From positions 2,046,001-2,110,000 of the forward strand of contig CAVXGU010000003.1 in assembly GCA_963761615.1 (NCBI GenBank): a stretch of 64,000 bases of DNA, in the 5' to 3' direction. A program made the position numbers and the translations under genes. Source of the DNA: CAVXGU01 sp963761615. Its GTDB lineage: Bacteria > Acidobacteriota > Vicinamibacteria > Vicinamibacterales > CAVVIG01. The notes beneath the pieces are model-generated. The model had not been told where the DNA came from. It saw only the letters and a program-made list of their open reading frames with translations, and did not search any database. Positions 35,835 to 43,906 of the stretch are shown one piece after another. Positions within the stretch are counted from its first letter, which is position 1, and every line of letters starts with the position of its first letter.

Positions 35835-36609
35835 AGCTTCCAAGCAGCTCCATGCGGTCGCGCAGCTCGCTCTGGAGCGCCGCCAGGCGGGCGATCGACG
35901 CCCGGTCGCGCCTTCGCGGTCTCGGCAGCTCCACCGGTACGTGTCCGATGATCCGGCCCGGCGAGTCGCCCATCACGAGCACGTCGTCGGCCAGCCAGAG
36001 CGCCTCGTCGAGTTGATGGGTCACGAAGAGCACCAGGCAGGGCTCGCGCATCCAGATCGCCTGCAGCTCCGCCTGGAGCCGTTCGCGCAGGATCGTGTCG
36101 AGCGCGCTGAAGGGCTCGTCCATCAGCAGCACGGAGGGCTTCACGGCGAGCGCCCGTGCAAGGTTGACGCGCTGCTGCATCCCGCCGCTCAGTTCGAAGG
36201 GCCGCTTGTGGACGTGCGCCTGGAGGCCGGTCAGCGCGAGCAACTGATCCACGCGCCGCCTGATATGGTCGGTCGACGCCCCCTGCAGCTCGAGGCCGTA
36301 CGAGATGTTGCGCCCGACGGTCCGCCAGGGCAGCAGGTTCGCCGTCTGGAACACCATCGCGGCGTGCGGCGCGATGTTGGAGACCGGGTCGCCCTGCCAC
36401 TCGATGCGGCCGGCCGCCGCACGCTCGAGGCCGATCAGGACGCGGAGGAGCGTCGTCTTGCCGCACCCGCTCGGGCCGACGATGGCGATGAAGCGATTGC
36501 GGCCGGCACTGAGATCCAGATCGCTGATGACCGGACCCTGCGACCGGCCGGCACGTGTCCCGAACTCGACGCGCAATCCCGAAAGACGCAGCTGCGGCGG
36601 TCCAGTCAT
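35821..36609 (-). CDS. ABC transporter ATP-binding protein (SsuB/TauB-like)
   Basis: 262 aa. Walker A GPSGCGKTTLLR, Q-loop MVFQTANLLPWRTV, signature LSGGMQQRVNLARAL, Walker B VLLMDEPFSALD and H-loop FVTHQLDEAL are all intact. First gene of a four-gene minus-strand operon (ATPase, permease, binding protein, A-T-TE synthetase). The QTANLLPW pattern is characteristic of the nitrate/sulfonate/taurine group. Confidence 0.94.
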   Translation of the reverse strand: MTGPPQLRLSGLRVEFGTRAGRSQGPVISDLDLSAGRNRFIAIVGPSGCGKTTLLRVLIGLERAAAGRIEWQGDPVSNIAPHAAMVFQTANLLPWRTVGRNISYGLELQGASTDHIRRRVDQLLALTGLQAHVHKRPFELSGGMQQRVNLARALAVKPSVLLMDEPFSALDTILRERLQAELQAIWMREPCLVLFVTHQLDEALWLADDVLVMGDSPGRIIGHVPVELPRPRRRDRASIARLAALQSELRDRMELLGSYAFA

Positions 36610-36651
36610 GATGGCGGGCGCACGGCCCGGAGGCGGCGCGCGGCCGGGAGC

Positions 36652-39525
36652 CTACTGTGGCGCTTCCGGCCTGAGAATCAGCTCGACGTAGTGCGAGGCG
36701 TCGAGGTACGCCCGGGCGGCGTCGCGCACCGACTGCAGCGTCACCTGGTCGTAGTAGGGCTGCATGTCGAAGATCTCCTCGACCGGTTCGCCGTTCTGGT
36801 AATGCGACACGATCTGGTTGATCAGGTACCGGTTGTCCCGGCGATTCACCTCGTCGTCGCGCGCGAGGGTCCGGCGGGCGTCGGCGATCTGGCCCATGTC
36901 CGGTCCCGTGAACTTGAACCGGTCGATCACCTGGAACATCGTCCGCGTGAGCGCCTCCTGGCGCGCCGGGTCGCACGAGAAGTCGATGGTGATCTGATAG
37001 CCCTCGAACGGCACCTTCTGGAAGCGCGTCTCCACGCTCACCCCGTAGGTGCCTCCCAGCTGCTCGCGCAGCGTGTCCTGCAGGACGCCGTCCAGCATCT
37101 CGCCCATCGAGCGCGCGACCACGCGGTTCGCGGGCGTGTCCTCGAACGGTCCCGTGAACACCAGGCCCACGCGGCTGCGGGGATCCAGCCCCTTGCGGAT
37201 CTCGCGGGTGACGATCCCGTCCGGGGGACGGATGCCCAGGTCGCGAGCCTTCTCGCCGCGGTGCAGCGACGGCAGGCTCGCGAGGTAGCGCTCCGCCAGC
37301 GGCTTCACCGCGTCGAGGTCGAAGCTGCCGACCAGGACGAACGTGAAGTCACTCGCGTCGGCGAACCGGTCCCTGTAGAACGCCATCGACTTGTCCAGGC
37401 TCATGTCGCCGACGAGCGCCGGCGTCATCGGGCGCTCCCGCGGGTTGTCCCGGCTGAGGAGGTCCTGCATCGTGTCCTCGAACACCGCGTCCGGATCCGC
37501 CTGCCGATCGGCCAGGCGCGCCTTCAGCTGTTCGGTGAGCGCCTTGAACGCCTCGGGGTCGGCCCGGGGCTTCGTGAACCGCAGGTAGATGAGCTGGAAC
37601 AGCGTCTCCAGGTCGTCACGCGAGGCGCCGCCGTCCAGCTGCTCGAACATCTCGCCGATGCGCGGCTGGGCGAAGGCGGCCTTGCCGGCGAGGATCTTCT
37701 CGAGGTCCGTCTCGGACAGAGCGCCCAGGCCGCCGCTGCTGACGACGGCGTCGGCGGTCTCGGCGGGAATGAAGTCCGCCTCGGGGGCCAGCGAGGTGCC
37801 GCCGGGGCTGAAGGCGCGGAAGAGAATCTGGTCGCCCTTGAAGGTCGTCGGCATCAGCACGACGCGCGCGCCGTTGGAGAGCTGCCACTCCGTGATCCCG
37901 ATCGACGCGTGCGTCGTGGTGTTGACGATCCGGCCCGGCGTCGGCAGCGGGTCGAGGAGCTTCTGGCCGCTCAGCGTGTCGACGTACGGCGTCAGCCGCG
38001 CGCTCTTGGTCGACTCGATCGTCTGTTTCAGCTCGGCGGCCGTGGGCACCGTCACGCCGGCCTTATCGGGCGCGCTGACCGCGATGACGCGATCGTGTTC
38101 GGGGATCCAGTCCTGTGCGACGGCGTTGATCTGGGCGAGCGTGATCTCGGGCAGGAACCGCTCGTGCATGGCGTTCTCGTACGCGATGCCGGGGATCGGC
38201 TCCTGCTGCGTGAAATTCCGAATGTACTCGTCGGCGAGCTGGGCCGAGTCGGTCGAGGTGACCTCGGTTGCCGCGCGCTGGTACGCGCGCTCCGTCGCCA
38301 GCTTCTCGCGGTCGAGCTCGGTCTGCGTGAAGCCGAAGCGGCCCACGCGCTCGGCCTCGGTGAACAGCGCCGCGAGGCCGCGTTCGATGCCGTTGTCGGG
38401 CACGCGCGCCTGGAGCGAGGTGACCTCGGTCGAGCGAACGAAGAGGCCGCGATCGGTCGCGGCCGCCAGGAACGGCGCGTTCGGCTGCTGCGCGATCTCG
38501 GCGAGGCGGGCCGACAGCATGTCCGTGATCATCTGGTTGACGATCATCCGCCGGTAGGCGCCCACCGTGGTCTGGTCGAGGAACGGCCGCGTCGCGTACA
38601 CGCTGACCGTCGTCGCGGTCTCTTCCGGATCCGTCGCCACGGTATAGCGGGTGTCCGCGTGCGCCGGCACCTCGAACGTCGGGCGCGGCCGCGGCGCGGC
38701 GGGCTCCGGAATCCCGCTGAAGTGCTGCTTGATCATCGTCTCGACCGTCGGCACGTCGAAGTCGCCCACGGCGATCACGGCCATCAGGTCCGGCCGGTAC
38801 CAGTCGTGATAGAACCGCTCGAGCTGCTCCGGCGTCGCGTTGCGCACGATGTCGGGCAGGCCGATCGGGTTCCGCTCCGCGTACTTCGAACCCGCGAAGA
38901 GCACCGGCAGCTGCACGTCCTGGATGCGGGCGTCGGCGCCGAGGCCGAGGCGCCACTCCTCCAGGATCACGCCCTTCTCCTTGTCGACTTCCGTCGGGTC
39001 GAACGTCACGGCGTCCGCCCAGTCCTGCATGATGAGGAGGGACCGGTCGAGGACCGCCATGTTGTCGGTGGGGACCTGCAGCTGGTAGACGGTCTCGTCG
39101 TAGCTCGTGTGGGCGTTGACGTGCGCCCCGAAGCGCATGCCGAGCGACTGCAGGAAGATCACCACGTCCCGGCCAGGGAAGTGCGTCGTCCCGTTGAACG
39201 CCATGTGCTCCACGAAATGCGCCAGCCCCCGCTGGTCGTCGTCTTCGAGCACCGAGCCGGCGTTGACGACGAGCCGGAGCTCGGCGCGGTTCTGGGGCTG
39301 GGCGTTCGCGCGGATGTAGTACCGGAGGCCGTTCGGCAGCGTCCCGGTGGTGATGCGCGGGTCGTCGGGCACCTTCGCCGCGAGCTGCGCGTCCACGCCG
39401 GCCGGCTGCGCCGGCGGCGTCTGCCCCGCCGGGACGGCGATCGTCACGACGACCAGCGCCAGGGCCAGGACGAAGACGGCGCCCGCCTTCTTCAGCGGCG
39501 ATGCGTTTCGAAATCGATCACTCAT
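36652..39525 (-). CDS. M16 family zinc metallopeptidase, exported
   Basis: 957 aa, the two-halves-fused form (pitrilysin/PqqL-like). The N-terminus has a membrane-spanning signal (AGAVFVLALALVVVTIAVPA). The zinc motif is in RGLAHFVEHMAFNGT (HxxEH), with the distal Glu about 75 residues later in the TEVDKEKGVILEE region. The second half has the M16 C-terminal repeats (FTFVLVGSFDLDAVKPLAER). Probably a periplasmic or lipoprotein-like peptidase degrading peptides. Stop and start are clear; a 42-bp gap to the ABC operon. Confidence 0.92.
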   Translation of the reverse strand: MSDRFRNASPLKKAGAVFVLALALVVVTIAVPAGQTPPAQPAGVDAQLAAKVPDDPRITTGTLPNGLRYYIRANAQPQNRAELRLVVNAGSVLEDDDQRGLAHFVEHMAFNGTTHFPGRDVVIFLQSLGMRFGAHVNAHTSYDETVYQLQVPTDNMAVLDRSLLIMQDWADAVTFDPTEVDKEKGVILEEWRLGLGADARIQDVQLPVLFAGSKYAERNPIGLPDIVRNATPEQLERFYHDWYRPDLMAVIAVGDFDVPTVETMIKQHFSGIPEPAAPRPRPTFEVPAHADTRYTVATDPEETATTVSVYATRPFLDQTTVGAYRRMIVNQMITDMLSARLAEIAQQPNAPFLAAATDRGLFVRSTEVTSLQARVPDNGIERGLAALFTEAERVGRFGFTQTELDREKLATERAYQRAATEVTSTDSAQLADEYIRNFTQQEPIPGIAYENAMHERFLPEITLAQINAVAQDWIPEHDRVIAVSAPDKAGVTVPTAAELKQTIESTKSARLTPYVDTLSGQKLLDPLPTPGRIVNTTTHASIGITEWQLSNGARVVLMPTTFKGDQILFRAFSPGGTSLAPEADFIPAETADAVVSSGGLGALSETDLEKILAGKAAFAQPRIGEMFEQLDGGASRDDLETLFQLIYLRFTKPRADPEAFKALTEQLKARLADRQADPDAVFEDTMQDLLSRDNPRERPMTPALVGDMSLDKSMAFYRDRFADASDFTFVLVGSFDLDAVKPLAERYLASLPSLHRGEKARDLGIRPPDGIVTREIRKGLDPRSRVGLVFTGPFEDTPANRVVARSMGEMLDGVLQDTLREQLGGTYGVSVETRFQKVPFEGYQITIDFSCDPARQEALTRTMFQVIDRFKFTGPDMGQIADARRTLARDDEVNRRDNRYLINQIVSHYQNGEPVEEIFDMQPYYDQVTLQSVRDAARAYLDASHYVELILRPEAPQ

Positions 39526-39536
39526 GCGAGCCCGCC

Positions 39537-40482
39537 TCAGCGTGAAGGAGTGGCCTCGACTCGAGCCCACTCGAGCGTTCGCCGCAGTCCCGTTTCGAGG
39601 TCGACGACTGGCGTGTAGCCCAGCAGCCGCCTGGCTTTCTCGATATCCGCCTGCGAGTCACGGACGTCCCCCTCGCGCGCCGGCTCGTGCGTGGCCTCGA
39701 GGCGCGTCCCCGCGAGCCGGTTCATCACCGCGAGGAGCTCCAGCAGCGAGACCCGGCCGCCCGTGGCGACGTTCATCACCTCGCCGCTGACGCCGTCGGC
39801 CTCGCAGGCCCGAAGCACGCCGTCCACGACGTTGGCGACGTAGGTGAAGTCGCGCGTCTGCCCGCCGTCGCCGTAGATCACCGGCCGGCGGCCGGCCAGG
39901 AGCGCCGCCGAGAAGCGCGAGATCACGCCCGAGTACGGCGACCCCGGATCCTGCCGGGGGCCGAACACGTTGAAATATCGGATCGTGACCGTCTCGAGCC
40001 CGTAGAGCCGCGTGAACATGCCGCAGTACCTGCTCGGCGACCAGCTTCTGGAGCGCGTAGGGAGAGAGCGGCGCCGTCGGCGCGTCCTCGCGCTTCGGCA
40101 GCGCGGCCACATCCCCGTAGACCGACGAGGACCCGGCGTAGACCAGCCGGCGGACGCCGGCATCGCGTGCGGCGACGAGCACGGCGAGCGTCGCATCCAC
40201 GTTGGCGCGATGGGACGTGATCGGATCGCGGAGGGAGCGCGGCACGGACGGAATCGCCGCCTGGTGCAGCACGTAGTCGACGCCCGCGACCGCTCTCCCG
40301 GCCACGTCGGCGTCGGCGAGGTCGCCTTCCTGGAGCTCGGCCGCCTCGAGCGCGGCGAGGTTGGCGCGCTTGCCTGTGGAGAAGTCGTCGACGATGCGGA
40401 CCCGGTGCCCGCGGCGCAGGAGCTCGCCGGCCAGATGAGAGCCGATGAAGCCCGCTCCGCCCGTCACAAGGTAATGGGACAT
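39537..40482 (-). CDS. NAD-dependent nucleotide-sugar epimerase/dehydratase, frameshifted
   Basis: Extended SDR of the GalE/WbpP type. First frame: YLVTGGAGFIGSHLAGELLR (NAD site), DYVLHQAAIPSVPRS, VYAGSSSVYGD and SPYALQKLVAEQ (the catalytic YxxxK Tyr and Lys). The protein then resumes in another frame: YCGMFTRLYGLETVTIRYFN, then VFGPRQDPGSPY to TLEWARVEATPSR. Removing one C from the CC at 40029-40030 restores about 314 aa. Probable role: supplying a sugar nucleotide for surface glycans. The ATG abuts the 3' end of the RNase P RNA. Confidence 0.82.
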
Positions 40483-40486
40483 GAAA

Positions 40487-40921
40487 GTGTCGCAGCCGCC
40501 CGTAAGCCGAATTCTGTTCCCGCCCGCACCGCTGGTAGGCGGCGCTCTGGCGCGATGACGACCATTCCTCTGGACCCGCCATCACTGGCGGACTCGAGCG
40601 ACCTACCCGGAAGCTCTACGGACGGGCCGTCCGCTCCGGCCGAAACCGGCGGCTCCCCTATTTGGTCTTGCTCCGTGCGGGGTTTTGCCTGCCACCGACC
40701 TTGCGGCCGGCGCGGTGCGCTCTTACCGCACCTTTTCACCCTTACCCACCTCGGCCGAGGCGTCGGCGGGCGGTATGTTTTCTGTGCCACTGTCCTTCGG
40801 GTTGCCCCGACCGGGCGTTACCCGGCGCACTGCCCTGCGGAGTTCGGACTTTCCTCCCACCGCCGCTCTCCGCCCTTGCGGGCCTCGAGCACCGGTGCGC
40901 GGTCGTCTGGGTTGCTGCGAC
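40487..40921 (-). ncRNA. rnpB: RNase P RNA (bacterial class A)
   Basis: Catalytic RNA that matures tRNA 5' ends. Minus-strand landmarks in order: P1 arm GTCGCAGC (from 40921), the conserved GAGGAAAGTCCG block, CACAGAAA, GGTAAGGGTGAAAAGGTGCG, GTAAGAGCGCACCG, GGTAGGTCGC and ACAGAATTCGGCTTAC, closing with GCTGCGAC (40496-40489) that pairs with the start. A TACAAT -10 box lies just upstream at 40932-40927. The 3' end is 5 nt from the epimerase ATG. Confidence 0.95.
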
Positions 40922-40926
40922 ACTCC

Positions 40927-40932
40927 ATTGTA
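40927..40932 (-). promoter_or_regulatory. -10 box of rnpB
   Basis: TACAAT on the minus strand, about 6 nt before the inferred RNA 5' end. No clear -35. It lies just past the stop of the upstream regulator gene. Confidence 0.5.
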
Positions 40933-40944
40933 CCCGAGCGCCGC

Positions 40945-42327
40945 TCACCCGTCGGTCTCCTGCGAGATCCGGTACTGCTCCAGCTTCTTGTACAGATTGC
41001 TGCGCGGCGTGTCGATCACCTCCGCGGTCTTGGAGATGTTCCAGCCGTTCTCCCGCAGCTTCGAGACGAGGAACGCCCGCTCCGAGGCGTCCTTGAACTC
41101 GCGCAGCGTCCCGGTGCGGCCCGCCTCGTCGGCCCCGGCGGCCCCGCGGCCGCCGCCGCCCGCGCGCACCGCTTCCGGCAGGTCCCCCACGTCGATGGTG
41201 TCGCCGGCGGTCATGATGAGCAGGCGCTCGACCGTGTTCCGCAGCTCGCGGATGTTCCCCTTCCAGCGGTGCCGCTGGAGCGCCTCGAGCGCCGCGGGAG
41301 TGATCCGCTTCGTGCGGACGTTGTTCTCGCGGCTGAAGAACTCCATGTAGTGGCGCACCAGGATGGGGATGTCCTCGGGCCGCTCCCGGAGGGACGGCAC
41401 CGCGATGGGAATCACGGCCAGACGGAAGTAGAGGTCCTCCCGGAACGTGCCCTTCTCGATCTCCTCCTCGAGGTTCTTGTTCGTCGCCGCGATCACCCGC
41501 ACGTCGACCTTGATCGTCCGCGCCGATCCGAGCCGCTCGACCTCGCCCTCCTGCAGCACGCGCAGCACCTTCGCCTGCGTCTTCGGGCTCATGTCGCCGA
41601 CTTCGTCCAGGAAGATCGTGCCCCAATCCGCCTGCTCGAATTTCCCGGTCTGCTTCTCGGTCGCGCCCGTGAACGAGCCTTTCTCGTGGCCGAACAGCTC
41701 GCTCTCGATCAGCTCCTCGGGAATGGCGGCGCAGTTCACCTGCACGAAGCGCTCGCGGCTGCGCAGGCTGTTGCGATGGATGGTCCGCGCCACCAGTTCC
41801 TTGCCCACGCCGCTCTCGCCCTGGATGAGGACCGTCGCGTTGGTCGGCGCCGCGCGCGCGATCGCCGCCGTCACCTGGCGGAACGCCTCGCTGTCGCCGA
41901 TCATCTGGTGCCGCACCTCGACGGCCTTCTTGAGCGTGCGGTTCTCCGCCTTCAGGCGCCCGCGCTCCAGCGCGTTCTGGATCGTCACGAGCAGCCGGTC
42001 CGTGCTCTCGAACGGCTTGTCCAGGAAGTCGAAGGCCCCCTTCTTCGTCGCCTCGACCGCCGTCGCCGTCGTCGCATGACCCGAGATCATGACGACGGGC
42101 AGCGCCTCGTCCAGGACCTGGAGGCGCTCGAGCACCTCGATGCCGTCCATGCCCGGCATCTTCACGTCCAGGATCACCAGGTCGGGCGCCTCGCGCTCGG
42201 CGAGCGCCAGGCCCTCCTGGCCGGTGGCGGCCCCGAGGCACTCGTAGCCGTCGTACTCCAGCGTCATTCGCAGGGACTCGCGGATGGCGGCGTCGTCGTC
42301 GATGACCAGGATGCGCGCTTTGGGCAT
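40945..42327 (-). CDS. NtrC-family sigma-54-dependent response regulator
   Basis: 460 aa. Receiver domain 1-120 (ILVIDDDAAIRESL, phospho-Asp in LVILDVKMPGMDG, Lys in FDFLDKPFES). AAA+ domain about 145-380 with Walker A GESGVGKELVA, the sigma-54 contact loop ESELFGHEKGSFTGAT, Walker B GTIFLDEVGDM and NIRELRNTVERLL. Fis-type HTH at the C-terminus (VSKLRENGWNISKTAEVIDT). It activates sigma-54 promoters on phosphorylation; the kinase is not adjacent. Overall architecture resembles NtrX. 15 nt after the HtrA-like gene, so co-transcribed. Confidence 0.95.
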   Translation of the reverse strand: MPKARILVIDDDAAIRESLRMTLEYDGYECLGAATGQEGLALAEREAPDLVILDVKMPGMDGIEVLERLQVLDEALPVVMISGHATTATAVEATKKGAFDFLDKPFESTDRLLVTIQNALERGRLKAENRTLKKAVEVRHQMIGDSEAFRQVTAAIARAAPTNATVLIQGESGVGKELVARTIHRNSLRSRERFVQVNCAAIPEELIESELFGHEKGSFTGATEKQTGKFEQADWGTIFLDEVGDMSPKTQAKVLRVLQEGEVERLGSARTIKVDVRVIAATNKNLEEEIEKGTFREDLYFRLAVIPIAVPSLRERPEDIPILVRHYMEFFSRENNVRTKRITPAALEALQRHRWKGNIRELRNTVERLLIMTAGDTIDVGDLPEAVRAGGGGRGAAGADEAGRTGTLREFKDASERAFLVSKLRENGWNISKTAEVIDTPRSNLYKKLEQYRISQETDG

Positions 42328-42342
42328 GAAGCGGACGAGGGG

Positions 42343-43866
42343 CTACCGGTCGAAGAGGCGGATCGCGCGAAGCTGGTGCTGCTCGAGGTCCGGCGTCCAG
42401 ACGTAGAGGGTCAGGACGGCGTCGGGCGCGGCGGAGCGCACCATCTGCCAGAGGTCGGCGGGGCTCTGAATCGGGTGGCGGTTGGCTTCGAGGATCACCA
42501 TGCCGCGCTCGATGCCGCCCTCGAACGCGGGGCCCATCGGCTCGACGCGCGTCACGACGACGCCCTGTTCGCGTTCGGGCAGCCGCGGGGCCATCCGGGT
42601 GTCGACGTCCCGGATCGTCAGGCCCAGCCGGGCGTCCGGCGCCTCGGGAGCCGACGAGGCCTTCTCCGGCTGCGGCGTCAGGCGCGTCGAGGCGACCTCG
42701 CGCGCCGGCCGCTCCGCGAGCTTGGCCGCCACGTCCGTCCGGCGACCGTCGCGGATGACGTCGAGGTGAACGGTCGATCCGGGCGCGTGGGCCGCGATCA
42801 GGTGGATGAGCTGATCGTCGCTCTTCACCGCGGCGCCGTCGATCCCCACGATCACGTCGTAGGGCCGCAGGCCCGCGATCTGCCCCGGCGAGTCCTCGGT
42901 GACGTCCTGGACGAGCGCGCCCGACGACACCGGCAGCTTCAGCGACTCGCGGAAGTCGGGGTCGACGTCCTTGAGGGCGACGCCGAGGTAGCCGCGGGCC
43001 ACGTGTCCCGTCGCGCGGAGCTGCGGCAGGATCGCCTTGGCCCCGTTGATGGGCACGGCGAATCCGATGTTGTTGCCGCGCGAGCTGATCGCGGAATTGA
43101 TGCCGATGACTTCGCCGCGCTCGTTGATGAGCGGGCCGCCGCTGTTGCCGTAGTTGATCGCCGCGTCGGTCTGGATGTAGTCGTCGAGGCTCGCGTCGAA
43201 GAGCTTCCGCCCCAGGTAGCTCACCACGCCCACCGTCACGGTGTGCTCGTACCCTAGGGGATTGCCGATGGCGCACACCCACTGGCCCATCCTGAGCGCG
43301 CTCGAGTCGCCGAGCGGCGCGACCGGCAGGCCCGCCTGGCCGTCGATCTTGATGAGGGCGATGTCGGTGTCCGGATCCGACCCGACGACGTGCGCCCGGA
43401 AGCTGCGGCCGTCGGACAGCTTCACCGTGATGCGCTCGGCGCGATCGATCACGTGCTCGTTGGTCAGGATGCTGCCGTCGGCATCGATGATGAACCCGGT
43501 GCCCGCGCCGAGGTGCGGCTCCTCGCGCGGCGGCGGCTGCGGGATCGGCAGATTGTCCGGCAGCGACGGCAGCTCGCTCGAGCGCCCGCGCCGCGAGCGC
43601 GCGTCGGGACCCCGCCATGTCGCCTCGACGTTGACCACCGCGGGATTCAGGCGCGCCACGACGTCCGAAAAGTCGACGAGCGACACCGCGGCCGCCGGAC
43701 CGGCGACGGTCGGCGGCCCGGCCGGCACGTCGTCTGGACGCGCGATGCCGGACACGACCGCCGTGCCCGCGCCGCCGCCGGCGAAGATCGCGCCGACCAT
43801 GAACGACACGAGCGCCGTCAGCACGACGGTGACGATGGTGAAGCGGGGGCTGATTCCGTGCGCCAT
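42343..43866 (-). CDS. HtrA/DegP-like periplasmic serine protease
   Basis: 507 aa. N-terminal membrane anchor (FTIVTVVLTALVSFMVGAIF). Trypsin-like domain with His in ILTNEHVIDRA, Asp in DTDIALIKIDG and Ser in AINYGNSGGPLINERG. PDZ 1 at about 270-350 (GYLGVALKDVD, GLRPYDVIVGIDGAAV) and PDZ 2 at about 400-490 (GVVVTRVEPMGPAFEGGIER). Envelope protein quality control. ATG 43866 preferred; a GTG at 43875 would add three residues. Confidence 0.93.
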   Translation of the reverse strand: MAHGISPRFTIVTVVLTALVSFMVGAIFAGGGAGTAVVSGIARPDDVPAGPPTVAGPAAAVSLVDFSDVVARLNPAVVNVEATWRGPDARSRRGRSSELPSLPDNLPIPQPPPREEPHLGAGTGFIIDADGSILTNEHVIDRAERITVKLSDGRSFRAHVVGSDPDTDIALIKIDGQAGLPVAPLGDSSALRMGQWVCAIGNPLGYEHTVTVGVVSYLGRKLFDASLDDYIQTDAAINYGNSGGPLINERGEVIGINSAISSRGNNIGFAVPINGAKAILPQLRATGHVARGYLGVALKDVDPDFRESLKLPVSSGALVQDVTEDSPGQIAGLRPYDVIVGIDGAAVKSDDQLIHLIAAHAPGSTVHLDVIRDGRRTDVAAKLAERPAREVASTRLTPQPEKASSAPEAPDARLGLTIRDVDTRMAPRLPEREQGVVVTRVEPMGPAFEGGIERGMVILEANRHPIQSPADLWQMVRSAAPDAVLTLYVWTPDLEQHQLRAIRLFDR

Positions 43867-43906
43867 TGCGAGCACTACCCTGAGCCCGAAGCCTCGGGCC
43901 CCGAGC

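Noticed and set aside
35941..39618. 1,225-codon open frame on the plus strand
   Set aside because: Arg/His/Val/Glu-rich shadow of the ABC ATPase and M16 protease genes. No family motif; typical of high-GC antisense frames.
40500..40920. Small open frames inside the RNase P RNA
   Set aside because: The conserved rnpB blocks explain the sequence fully.
40012..43257. Plus-strand open frame over 1,000 codons
   Set aside because: It crosses the RNase P RNA and the antisense of the NtrC-type regulator and HtrA protease, so it cannot be a gene.
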